Positions 9,514 through 18,232 of a DNA stretch of 38,145 bases are shown piece by piece (position 1 is the stretch's first letter; every line of letters starts with the position of its first letter). The position numbers were made by a program, and so were the translations under genes. This stretch comes from Rhodocyclaceae bacterium (lineage in GTDB: Bacteria; Pseudomonadota; Gammaproteobacteria; Burkholderiales; Rhodocyclaceae): assembly GCA_030652245.1 (NCBI GenBank), contig JAUSBB010000117.1, positions 1-38,145 on the forward strand, written 5' to 3'. The notes under the pieces are model-generated. The model saw only the letters and a list, made by a program, of their open reading frames with translations. It was not told the DNA's origin and ran no database searches.

Positions 9514-10863
9514 TCAGTTGCCATAGAGCAGATCCGGCAGCCAATAGACCAGTTGCGGGAACACATAAACCGCTGCCATGGCCACGAACACCAGACCCAG
9601 GAACGGCATGCAGCCCTTGAAGATGGTCGCCAACTGAATGTGCTTCGGCGCCACGCCTTTCAGGTAGAAGGCCGACATCGCCATAGGTGGAGTCAGAAAC
9701 GAGGTCTGCAGGTTCAGGGCAATCAGGATGCCGAAGAACATCGGATCGACGTTGAAGTGCGCCAAGAGCGGCAGGAAGATCGGCACGAAGATGATGATGA
9801 TCTCGCTCCACTCCAGCGGCCAGCCGAGGATGAAGATGATGAGCTGGGTCAGGAGCAGGAAGGTGATGGTGTTCAGATCCATGCTCATCACGAAATCCTT
9901 GATCAGTCCTTCGCCGCCGAGGTAGGAGAACACCGACGAGAAGGTCCAGGAGCCGACGAACAGCCAGCAGACCATGGCCGTGGTGCGCGCGGTCAGGAAT
10001 ACCGCCTCCTTGAGGCGACCCCAGGTCAGGGCGCGATAGGCCGCGGCCAGCAGCGTGCCGCCCAGCGCGCCGATCGCAGCCGCTTCGCTCGGCGTGGCCA
10101 AGCCGAACAAAATGGCGCCCAGCACCGACAGAATCAGCACCGCCAGCGGCAGGAAGGCCTTGGCCAGCAGCACGAACACCTGAGTCCAGGAGATGTCCTT
10201 GTACGCCTCGGGCGGCAGCTTGGGTGCCAGGGAAGGATTCATCACCACCCGCGTCACGACATAGATCATGTAGAGGCCCGCCAGCAGCAGCCCTGGAATC
10301 AGCGCAGCGGCATACAGCTTGACCACCGAAACTGCCGATGTCGCGCCATAGACGATCAGCATGATCGAGGGCGGGATGAGGATGCCCAGGGTGCCGCCGG
10401 CAGCGATGACGCCCGTCGAGAGCTTCTGGTCGTAGCCGGCCTTGAGCATGGCCGGCAGGGCGAGCAGGCCCATCAGCGTCACCACGGCGCCGACGATGCC
10501 GGTCGCGGTGGCGAACAGCGCGCAGGTAATCAGCGCGGCCACCGCCATGGCGCCCGGCACGGCGCGCATCGCCAGTTGCAGGCTGTGGAAGAGGCGGTCC
10601 AGGATGTTCGCTCGTTCGACGATGTAGCCCATGAACAGGAACAGCGGTATCGACACCAGCACGTCGTTGTTCATGACGCTGAAGGTGTTCTGCGTCAGCA
10701 GGTAGAACACCCGGCTGTCAAAGAAGGCCTGGTCGGGCTGGAAATAGGCGTAATAACCGAAGCCGACGCCCATCGCCATCAACGTGAAGGCGATCGGGAA
10801 GCCGAGCAGGATGACAAAAACGAATGAGCCCAGCATCAGCAGGGCAATTTGCGGGTCCGTCAT
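9514..10863 (-). CDS. TRAP transporter large permease (DctM-type)
   Basis: Polytopic; MTDPQIALLMLGSF..., ITCALFATATGIVGAVVTLMGLLALP. Confidence 0.92.
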   Translation of the reverse strand: MTDPQIALLMLGSFVFVILLGFPIAFTLMAMGVGFGYYAYFQPDQAFFDSRVFYLLTQNTFSVMNNDVLVSIPLFLFMGYIVERANILDRLFHSLQLAMRAVPGAMAVAALITCALFATATGIVGAVVTLMGLLALPAMLKAGYDQKLSTGVIAAGGTLGILIPPSIMLIVYGATSAVSVVKLYAAALIPGLLLAGLYMIYVVTRVVMNPSLAPKLPPEAYKDISWTQVFVLLAKAFLPLAVLILSVLGAILFGLATPSEAAAIGALGGTLLAAAYRALTWGRLKEAVFLTARTTAMVCWLFVGSWTFSSVFSYLGGEGLIKDFVMSMDLNTITFLLLTQLIIFILGWPLEWSEIIIIFVPIFLPLLAHFNVDPMFFGILIALNLQTSFLTPPMAMSAFYLKGVAPKHIQLATIFKGCMPFLGLVFVAMAAVYVFPQLVYWLPDLLYGN

Positions 10864-11474
10864 TTGTTTTCTCCAGGCAGGGCCGCGTCGTAACCCATGC
10901 GTTTCTCGTCCTCGACCTGATGCAATATCGCCGTTTCCATTTCCTCGACGTCGTGCAGCCGCGCCGGCCATTCGCCAGTGCGGATGCAAACGATGCAACG
11001 CAGCACCTCGGCAATGCCCTGTAGGGCCAACAGCGCGCCGGCCGCCGGAATGACCAGCTTGAGCTGCCAGATTGGCACGCCAATCGGACTATTGACGCTC
11101 ACCTCGCCGATGCGCATCGAATCCATGGCGTAAGTCCAGCCCGAATACATTAGGGCAATGATGCCGGGGAAAAAAAAGATGATGTAGAGCACCAATTCCA
11201 GTCTACCCTGGACGCGGGTCGGCATCAGCCGGTAGAAAACATCGCCGCGTACATGCGCGTTGCGCGACAGCGCATAGGCGCCCGACATCAGGAACAGCGC
11301 GCCATAGAGAATGTAGCTCATGTCGAAAGCCCAACTCGTCGGGTCGTTCAGGACATAGCGGACAAAAACTTCGTAGGAGGTGCCCAGCGTCAGGATGACG
11401 ATGCACCAGGCGAAGGCATGCCCGACCGATTTCGACAACTGGTCGATGCCGTGCAACAGCGATTGAATGGACAT
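10860..11474 (-). CDS. TRAP transporter small permease (DctQ-type)
   Basis: Multi-TM small subunit; overlaps dctM start by 4 nt. Confidence 0.88.
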   Translation of the reverse strand: MSIQSLLHGIDQLSKSVGHAFAWCIVILTLGTSYEVFVRYVLNDPTSWAFDMSYILYGALFLMSGAYALSRNAHVRGDVFYRLMPTRVQGRLELVLYIIFFFPGIIALMYSGWTYAMDSMRIGEVSVNSPIGVPIWQLKLVIPAAGALLALQGIAEVLRCIVCIRTGEWPARLHDVEEMETAILHQVEDEKRMGYDAALPGENK

Positions 11475-11557
11475 AGGTATCCGTTCCATGAAGATTCGGA
11501 GGGGATGCCTGAACATCCCCCGCCGAGGTTTATGCAACTGCTAGAGACAGCGCGTGG

Positions 11558-12709
11558 TTAGAAGCCGAGCTTGCCATGGACGTGCTCGTAAGCCGACTTG
11601 TAATCGGCTTCGTTGAAGAAGTGATAGTAGCCGACCCGCTTGGCCCACGCCTTCTGCGATTCCCATACTTTCTTGAAGAACGGATCCTCGGCGGACAGGC
11701 GATTGACGATCGTGTCCCAGGCCTTGATCTGCGCGTCGAAGATGTCTTGCGGCGTGCGCAGGATGTTCACCTTTTCCTTGGTCCTGAGTTCCTGCAGGTC
11801 CTTCGAGTAGTTGTCCATCGCCAGCGCGTAGTTGGCGGTGGACGCCGCCTCGGCCGAATACTTCAGCACCGCCTGCAGATCCTTGGGCAGCGATTCGTAT
11901 TTCTTGCGGTTGAAAACGATCTCGAAAAACTCCATGGCCTGGTGATAGCTGCCCATCATATAGTTCTTGGCGACGTCCTGGGCGCCGAAGCGGCGGTCGG
12001 AGGTCGGGTTGTTGAACTCGAAGGCATCGATCACGCCGCGCTCCATCGCCGGCACGATCTCGCCGCCCGGCAACTGGGTCACCCTGGCGCCCAATTCCTG
12101 CATCAGGTCGGCGGCCAGGCCCACGGTGCGGTACTTGAGGCCCTTCAGTTCGGCGGCCGTCTTGATCGGCTTCTTGAACCAGCCCAGCGGCTGGGTCGGC
12201 ATCGGCATGGCGAAAAAGCCGACCACGTCGAGACCGATCTTTTTCATCAGCTCGTCGTAGAAGGGTTGCCCCTCTTTGTGAATCCAGGCCAGGTTCTGGG
12301 CGGAGTCGCAGCCCGTGATCGGGCCCGAGCCGAACAACGAAGCGACCTTGCTCTTGCCATACCAGTAAACCGCCACCTGATGGCCGGCGTCGATCACGCC
12401 CTTGGAGGTCGCCTCCATCACCTCGAAAGGCTTGACCACCGCGCCGGCGACCAGATAGTCGATGCGCAGGCGACCACCGGCCATTTCATTGACGCGCTTG
12501 ACATATTCTTCGGCCATCTCGTTGAAGACGTCCTTGGCGCCCCAGGCGCCCTGCATCTTCAGGACGATGGGCGATTGCGCGACGGAGATCATCGGGAAAC
12601 CGGCAATGGCCGCGCCCGCGGTACCGCCGACGGCGGCCTTGAGAAACTTGCGGCGTGCTGGCGCTGCTTCCGTGGCGACGGGTTGAATCGCTTGCTTTTC
12701 TTCTTCCAT
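11558..12709 (-). CDS. TRAP transporter substrate-binding protein (DctP/TakP-like, Tat-type signal)
   Basis: ARRKFLKAAVGGTAGAAIAGF signal; DctP-type PAMERGVIDAFEFNNP. Confidence 0.92.
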   Translation of the reverse strand: MEEEKQAIQPVATEAAPARRKFLKAAVGGTAGAAIAGFPMISVAQSPIVLKMQGAWGAKDVFNEMAEEYVKRVNEMAGGRLRIDYLVAGAVVKPFEVMEATSKGVIDAGHQVAVYWYGKSKVASLFGSGPITGCDSAQNLAWIHKEGQPFYDELMKKIGLDVVGFFAMPMPTQPLGWFKKPIKTAAELKGLKYRTVGLAADLMQELGARVTQLPGGEIVPAMERGVIDAFEFNNPTSDRRFGAQDVAKNYMMGSYHQAMEFFEIVFNRKKYESLPKDLQAVLKYSAEAASTANYALAMDNYSKDLQELRTKEKVNILRTPQDIFDAQIKAWDTIVNRLSAEDPFFKKVWESQKAWAKRVGYYHFFNEADYKSAYEHVHGKLGF

Positions 12710-12738
12710 GCTTCTCTCCTCTACGTTTGTGGGTAAAA

Positions 12739-12748
12739 CGAAATTTCG
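12739..12748. promoter_or_regulatory. CGAAATTTCG palindrome upstream of the TRAP SBP gene
   Basis: Perfect 10-bp palindrome about 30 nt upstream of the 12709 start; adjacent iclR-type regulator. Confidence 0.35.
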
Positions 12749-12823
12749 ATCTGTATCTGAACAGCAAAACCTTGCCTTGGCTGTCGAAATCGTCTGATCG
12801 CGGCATTACAACACAAAGGCGCA

Positions 12824-13669
12824 TCAACGCCTTTCGGACATCATGCCCAGGCGACGCGACATCAGTTCAGCCAGTTCATGCGCAGTCTTGACGGCACGAG
12901 CGCCGTCCTGCGGCGAACTCGCGGTCTTCATCATGCTGAGCGCAACGGCGGCCACGGCCTGCCTTCCAGTGGCATCGAATACCGGGGCGCCATGGCAACA
13001 CATGCCCTCGCGCGTCTCCTCGTCATCGACGGCATAGCCATGAGCACGCACGGAGGCCAGGTCGGCCAGCAGCGCCTTGAGACTGGTGCGGCTGTGGCTG
13101 GTCAGGCGTTCCAGCTTTTTGCCCTTGTATAACTGACGCACCCGCTCATCGGTCATGGTGCTCAACAGCGCCTTGCCCGATGCCGTGCAGTGGGCCGGCA
13201 GGCGCATGCCGATGCGATAGGTCAACGAAAACGGCTGGCTGCCGTTGCGGCAGGCCACATAAACGACGTCCGTGCCATCCAGCACGGCGAGCACGGCTGA
13301 TTCCTCCGGCATGGCACGCAAGGACTCCCAGGCCCGGGCAAATTCCTGGGTCAAATCGGTGCGCGACAGATAAGCGTGCGCCAGATCGACCAGATGCGTA
13401 CCCAAATGATAAGTGCCATCGTCGAAGCGCGTGAGCAGGCCCGCCTGCGTCAGGCTGGTGCACAAACTCAAGACACTGCTCTTGGGCAGATCGAGCCGTT
13501 GACTGAGTTCCGCCAGCGAAAAGGGATTGCGGGATGCCGCCACCACGTCCAGCAAACGCGCCCCTTTCAATACGGATGGAACTACCGCCTTCGGCAAATC
13601 TCTCTCCTTGGTTCTACATGTTGTTATCGATCCGCCGCGTATGATCACACAAAATTCAAGCCAAGGCAC
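12824..13669 (-). CDS. IclR family transcriptional regulator
   Basis: VLKGARLLDVVAASRNPFSLAELSQRLDLPKSSVLSLCTSL wHTH; IclR effector domain GKALLSTM...; exact start uncertain. Confidence 0.88.
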   Translation of the reverse strand: MPWLEFCVIIRGGSITTCRTKERDLPKAVVPSVLKGARLLDVVAASRNPFSLAELSQRLDLPKSSVLSLCTSLTQAGLLTRFDDGTYHLGTHLVDLAHAYLSRTDLTQEFARAWESLRAMPEESAVLAVLDGTDVVYVACRNGSQPFSLTYRIGMRLPAHCTASGKALLSTMTDERVRQLYKGKKLERLTSHSRTSLKALLADLASVRAHGYAVDDEETREGMCCHGAPVFDATGRQAVAAVALSMMKTASSPQDGARAVKTAHELAELMSRRLGMMSERR

Positions 13670-13725
13670 AACGTTCAGATATGTGAATTACGCGCACACT
13701 TTATCGCCTCCCGGCGGCGTGGGCG

Positions 13726-13755
13726 AAAAAAAACCGCCCGGAGGCGGTTTTTTTT
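13726..13755. terminator. Bidirectional intrinsic terminator
   Basis: aaaaaaaaccgcccggaggcggtttttttt, downstream of the minus-strand tRNA. Confidence 0.88.
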
Positions 13756-13785
13756 GACGGCAGAAATCTGTTTCTGCCGAGTGTT

Positions 13786-13862
13786 TGGTAGGCGCGATTG
13801 GACTCGAACCAACGACCCCCACCATGTCAAGGTGGTGCTCTAACCAGCTGAGCTACGCGCCT
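13786..13862 (-). tRNA. tRNA-Val (anticodon GAC), CCA encoded
   Basis: AGGCGCG...CCACC-TTGACAT-GGTGG...GTTCGAGTC...CGCGCCTACCA; 7-bp acceptor stem pairs perfectly. Confidence 0.95.
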
Positions 13863-13914
13863 GCAAATAAGCGGCGCATTCTACCTGAAACCCGCGCGCC
13901 GTCCATACCCCGCT

Positions 13915-15807
13915 TCAGTTTTTTAACGCCGCCCTGACCTGCTCCAGTGTCGTCGGATCGTCAAGCGTGGTCAGGTCGCCCGGATCACGGCCTTCGGCGA
14001 GCGCCTGAATCGAACGGCGCAGCATTTTGCCGGAGCGGGTCTTGGGCAGGCCGGCGACGAAATGCACGTGCTTGGGCCGTCCGATGGCGCCAAGAATGCC
14101 ATCGACAGTTTTCTTGACCTCGGCTTCGAGTGCGGCGCGCAGTTCGGGGGTGGCAACCTTCGTGGCGTCCTTGACCACGGCGAAGGCCATAGGCTCCTGG
14201 CCCTTCAACGCGTCGCTGACGCCCACCACGGCGACTTCGGCAATCGCCGCGTGCGCCTGAATGGCCTCTTCAATCTCGCGCGTGCCGAGACGATGGCCGG
14301 CGACGTTGATGACGTCGTCGGTGCGGCCGAGAATGTAGTGGTAGCCTGCCTCGTCCTGGATGCCCCAGTCGAACGAGGAATAAACCAGTGGGTCCTTGAA
14401 CAGGCTGAAGTAGGTCTTGACGAAGCGCTCGTCGTCGCCCCAGACGGTCGACAGACAGCCCGGCGGCAAGGGCGGCACGACGCCGACGATACCCTTCTCG
14501 TTGGGCGCGCACTCGCTGCCATCCTCGCGGAATATTTTGAGGTTGTAGCCATAGACCGGGAAGGCCGGCGTGCCGAATTTGATCGGCGTGTCTTCGACGC
14601 CGCGCACGGTGGAGAGCATCGGCCAGCCGGTTTCGGTTTGCCAGTAGTTGTCGATCACCGGCAGCTTGAGTTCGCCCGCGATCCATTCGTGGGTCGGCTG
14701 ATCAAGCGGTTCGCCGGCAAGAAACAGATGCTTGAGCGAAGAGAGGTCGTACTTCTTGAGGAAGGCCGGATCCTGTTTCTTGAGCACGCGCACGGCGGTG
14801 GGCGCCGAGAACATCACATTCACTTTGTATTTTTCGACAATGCTCCACCAGATGCCGGCATCGGGGCGCAGCGGCGTGCCTTCATACATGATGGTGGCCA
14901 TGCCGGCGATCAGCGGACCGTAAACAATGTAGCTGTGGCCGACCACCCAGCCGATATCCGATGTGGAAAACATCGTCTCGCCGGCAAAGCCGGTGAAGAT
15001 GTGCTTCATCGAAGCCGCCAGCGCCACGCAGTAGCCGCCGGTGTCGCGCTGCACGCCCTTGGGCTTGCCGGTGGTGCCGGAGGTGTAGAGGATGTAGGAC
15101 GGTTCGAAGGATTCCAGCCACTCGCAAGGCACGGAGGCGTTCATGTGCTGGGCGCGCAGCGTGGCGTAATCGACATCGCGCCCGGCCACCTGGCTGAAAC
15201 CCTTGTCGAGGCCGCGGTCGATCATCAGCACTTTTTCAGGCTTTGATTTCGCGAGCTTGATCGCCTCGTCCAATAGGTGCTTGTACGGCACAGCCTTGCC
15301 GCCGCGCATGCCGGCATCGGCGGAAACCACGAGCTTCGGCCGGGCATCGTCGATGCGCGTCGCCAGCGAGCCGGAGGCGAAGCCGCCGAACACCACCGAA
15401 TGAATGGCGCCGATGCGCGCGCAGGCCAGCATGGCGAAAGCGGCTTCGGCGATCATCGGCATGTAGATCAGCACGCGGTCGCCCTTGCCCACGCCCTGCG
15501 ACTGCATGATCGCCGCCATGCGCATCACCTCGGCCTGGAGTTCGGCGAAGCTGTAGATCTTTTCTTCGTTGGTCTCGGTCGAGATATAGATCAGCGCGCG
15601 GTCGTTCGGGCGCGTCGCCGCGTGGCGGTCGACGGCGTTATGGCACAGGTTGGTGCGGCCGCCGGAATACCACTTGACGAAGGGCGGGCGCGAGTAGTCG
15701 CAGATGGTCTGCGGTGGCGTCTGCCAATCGACCAGTTGCGCCTGTTCCGACCAGAACGCATCGCGCTGGTCGATCGAGCGGCGGTAAAAATCGCTGTACT
15801 TCGTCAT
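13915..15807 (-). CDS. prpE: Propionyl-CoA synthetase
   Basis: PrpE-like N-terminus (MTKYSDFYRRSIDQRDAFWSEQAQLVDWQ); YILYTSGTTGKPKGVQRDTGG; C-terminal KTRSGKMLRRS. Confidence 0.92.
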   Translation of the reverse strand: MTKYSDFYRRSIDQRDAFWSEQAQLVDWQTPPQTICDYSRPPFVKWYSGGRTNLCHNAVDRHAATRPNDRALIYISTETNEEKIYSFAELQAEVMRMAAIMQSQGVGKGDRVLIYMPMIAEAAFAMLACARIGAIHSVVFGGFASGSLATRIDDARPKLVVSADAGMRGGKAVPYKHLLDEAIKLAKSKPEKVLMIDRGLDKGFSQVAGRDVDYATLRAQHMNASVPCEWLESFEPSYILYTSGTTGKPKGVQRDTGGYCVALAASMKHIFTGFAGETMFSTSDIGWVVGHSYIVYGPLIAGMATIMYEGTPLRPDAGIWWSIVEKYKVNVMFSAPTAVRVLKKQDPAFLKKYDLSSLKHLFLAGEPLDQPTHEWIAGELKLPVIDNYWQTETGWPMLSTVRGVEDTPIKFGTPAFPVYGYNLKIFREDGSECAPNEKGIVGVVPPLPPGCLSTVWGDDERFVKTYFSLFKDPLVYSSFDWGIQDEAGYHYILGRTDDVINVAGHRLGTREIEEAIQAHAAIAEVAVVGVSDALKGQEPMAFAVVKDATKVATPELRAALEAEVKKTVDGILGAIGRPKHVHFVAGLPKTRSGKMLRRSIQALAEGRDPGDLTTLDDPTTLEQVRAALKN

Positions 15808-15819
15808 ATTCTTTCCTTA

Positions 15820-16809
15820 TTACGGCTGGATACGAACGACAACGCGGCCCTTGACGCGCGCCTTCAGGAAATCATCGAACACGCCCGGCAGTTCGCCGAA
15901 AGCAATCTCGCGCGCCTGGGCAATCACCTGCACTGGCTTGAGTTCCCCAGCCAGACGCCGCCAGACCTCGGCGCGCACGGGCATCGGGCAATTGACCGAA
16001 TCGATGCCGAGCAGCGAGATGCCGCGCAAGATGAAGGGCGCCACCGTGGTTTTGAAATCCATGCTCGCCGCCAGGCCAATGCTCGCCAGCGTGCCGCCGA
16101 TCTGCATGGTGCTGGCCATCCACGACAGCACGTCGCCGCCCAGGTTATCAACCGCGCCGGCCCACAGAGCCTTGTCGAGCGCCTTGATCTTGCCCAGATC
16201 GAGACTGGAACGCAGCAGCACTTCGCTGGCGCCCAACTGCTTGAGGTAGTCGGTTGCACTGTCCTTGCCGGTCAGCGCATGCACCTGATAGCCACGCTTG
16301 GCGAGGATCTCGACGGCGATGCTGCCGACCCCGCCGGTCGCGCCGGAAACCACCACCGGGCCATTCTCTGGCTTGAGACCGTCATGCTCCATGCGCACGA
16401 CCGCCAGGCCGGCCGTGAAGCCCGCCGTGCCGAGCGCCATGGCGTCACGCAGACTCAGGCCGGGCGGCAGCTTGATAACCCAGGCCGCCGGAATCCGCGC
16501 CATTTCGGCATAACCACCGTGGTGCGCAACGCCGATGTCGTAGCTGGTCGCCAGCACCTGATCACCCGGCGCAAACGCCGGATCAGCGCTGTTGACCACC
16601 GTCCCAGCCAGGTCAACCCCGCCCACGCAGGGAAAACGCCGGATGATGCGACCGGCGCCGGTCGCGGCGAGGGCATCCTTGAAATTGACGCCCGAATAGG
16701 CCACCGCAATCGTCACTTCGCCCGGATCAAGCTGATCCTCCGACATATCGGCGAAACCGGCGGAAATCTTGCCCTCGTTCTGCTGAATCAGGTAAGCCTT
16801 GAATGCCAT
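15820..16809 (-). CDS. acuI: MDR-family oxidoreductase, acrylyl-CoA reductase (AcuI/YhdH)-like
   Basis: VAYSGVNFKDALAATG...FPCVGGVDLAGTVV; VVSGATGGVGSIAVEIL. Confidence 0.82.
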   Translation of the reverse strand: MAFKAYLIQQNEGKISAGFADMSEDQLDPGEVTIAVAYSGVNFKDALAATGAGRIIRRFPCVGGVDLAGTVVNSADPAFAPGDQVLATSYDIGVAHHGGYAEMARIPAAWVIKLPPGLSLRDAMALGTAGFTAGLAVVRMEHDGLKPENGPVVVSGATGGVGSIAVEILAKRGYQVHALTGKDSATDYLKQLGASEVLLRSSLDLGKIKALDKALWAGAVDNLGGDVLSWMASTMQIGGTLASIGLAASMDFKTTVAPFILRGISLLGIDSVNCPMPVRAEVWRRLAGELKPVQVIAQAREIAFGELPGVFDDFLKARVKGRVVVRIQP

Positions 16810-16903
16810 CTGCGTCTCCTCCCCAAAAAACCCTTTAGTTGCAGTTGATTATAACCAACCGGTTTCTGCCTGCCTTACGCCAGGCTTACTATGCGAATTT
16901 TTG

Positions 16904-16932
16904 TTATTGAGAATAGTTCTTATTCTGATAAT
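16904..16932. promoter_or_regulatory. Fur-box-like palindrome
   Basis: AGAATA-GTTCT-TATTCT (16910-16926) in an AT-rich region upstream of an iron-binding-protein gene. Confidence 0.65.
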
Positions 16933-16969
16933 ATGCAGGCCATTATCCAACAGCTCACAGGAGCATTCA

Positions 16970-17983
16970 ATGAAACTCACCGCGATTTCCCTGCTGCTGG
17001 CCGCCCTGATCAGCCCATCACTTCATGCCAACGAGAAGGTGCTCAACCTCTATTCGGCACGGCACTACCAGACCGACGAGGCGCTTTATACCAATTTCAC
17101 CCAACAAACCGGCATCAAGATCAATCGCATCGAAGCAAAGGAAGACGAGTTGCTGGAGCGCATCAGGAACGAGGGCGCGCACAGTCCGGCCGATGTGTTC
17201 CTCACCGTCGATGCCGCGCGCCTGGCCAAGGCGGACGAGCTGGGCCTGTTCGCGCCGGTCAAATCAAAAGTGCTCGAAGCGCGCATCCCCGCGCATCTGC
17301 GCACCGACGACTGGTTCGCCTTTTCGACCCGCGCGCGAACCCTGATCTACAACAAGGGCAGCGTGAAACCCGAAGATCTGCGCAACTACGAAGATCTGGC
17401 CGACCCGAAATTCAAGAATCAGGTGTGCAGCCGCTCAGGCTCGCATCCTTACAATCTATCGCTACTTTCCGCGCTGATCGCGCAGCATGGAGAACAAAAG
17501 GCCGAAGCCTGGGCTAGGGGCGTGTTCGCGAATTTCGCGCGTCCCGCAAAGGGCGGCGATACCGACCAGATCAAGGCCGTGGCCGCCGGCGAATGCGGCG
17601 TGGCGATTTCCAACACCTATTATCTGGTACGGCTGATGCGATCGACCAAGCCCGAAGATCGCGCGGTCGCGGAAAAGGTCGGCGTCATCTGGCCGAACCA
17701 GCAGTCACAGGGGACGCACATCAACATTTCCGGCGGCGGCATGCTGAAGACCGCGCCAAACAAGGGGGCCGCTGTGAAGTTCCTTGAATATCTCGTCTCG
17801 GACGAAGCGCAGGTTTATTTCGCCGACGGCAACAACGAGTCGCCGGTCGTGCCGACTGTAAAAACCAACAACGCAGCGCTCGCCGCGCTGGGCAAGTTCA
17901 AGGCCGACCCGCTGCCGATCGGGACGCTGGCGAAGAACGCCACCCTCGCCCAGAAAATTTACGACCGGGTCGGCTGGCGATAA
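16970..17983 (+). CDS. Fe(3+) ABC transporter periplasmic substrate-binding protein (FbpA/FutA-like)
   Basis: Signal peptide MKLTAISLLLAALISPSLHA; VLNLYSARHYQTDEALY; GVAISNTYYLVRL. Confidence 0.9.
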   Translation: MKLTAISLLLAALISPSLHANEKVLNLYSARHYQTDEALYTNFTQQTGIKINRIEAKEDELLERIRNEGAHSPADVFLTVDAARLAKADELGLFAPVKSKVLEARIPAHLRTDDWFAFSTRARTLIYNKGSVKPEDLRNYEDLADPKFKNQVCSRSGSHPYNLSLLSALIAQHGEQKAEAWARGVFANFARPAKGGDTDQIKAVAAGECGVAISNTYYLVRLMRSTKPEDRAVAEKVGVIWPNQQSQGTHINISGGGMLKTAPNKGAAVKFLEYLVSDEAQVYFADGNNESPVVPTVKTNNAALAALGKFKADPLPIGTLAKNATLAQKIYDRVGWR

Positions 17984-18128
17984 ACGCCCGCCCCCCTTCG
18001 CTCCCCTCGCGGGGGGTTCTTAATGGCTCGCTGCGCTCGTCGATCACGGGGCGCTTCTTTTGGCAGCGGAGCGGGTTGCGGCTGGCGCCGCGTGCCGCGT
18101 TGGCTTGGGACGGCCCGGCGCACACGCT
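17982..18128 (-). repeat. Intergenic repeat R2 copy 1
   Basis: Reverse complement closely matches 25656-25804. Confidence 0.9.
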
Positions 18129-18146
18129 GTTTTTTTACGTTAATCA

Positions 18147-18202
18147 AAAGTCGGCGCTGGCGGGACGGCGCTAGCCGGACCGCCGCCAGCATGGGGACGG
18201 CG
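18147..18202 (-). repeat. Dispersed repeat R1 copy C (long form, core 18147-18170), intergenic
   Basis: aaagtcggcgctggcgggacggcgctagccggaccgccgccagcatggggacggcgc. Confidence 0.9.
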
Positions 18203-18232
18203 CAGCCATTCAGTGCTCTGCATGGTGCCACT

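Noticed and set aside
9418-10827. 469-aa plus-strand ORF opposite the TRAP large permease
   Set aside because: Shadow ORF rich in Q/H/R/E; the opposite strand encodes a recognisable DctM.
14062-16848. Long plus-strand ORFs (394 and 523 aa) opposite prpE and acuI
   Set aside because: Antisense frames of well-supported genes; no domains or start-site support.
17898-18231. Minus-strand ORFs of 75 and 90 aa at the end of the FbpA-like gene
   Set aside because: They are translations through repeat R2, and the 25648-25926 ORF matches them for the same reason; not genes.
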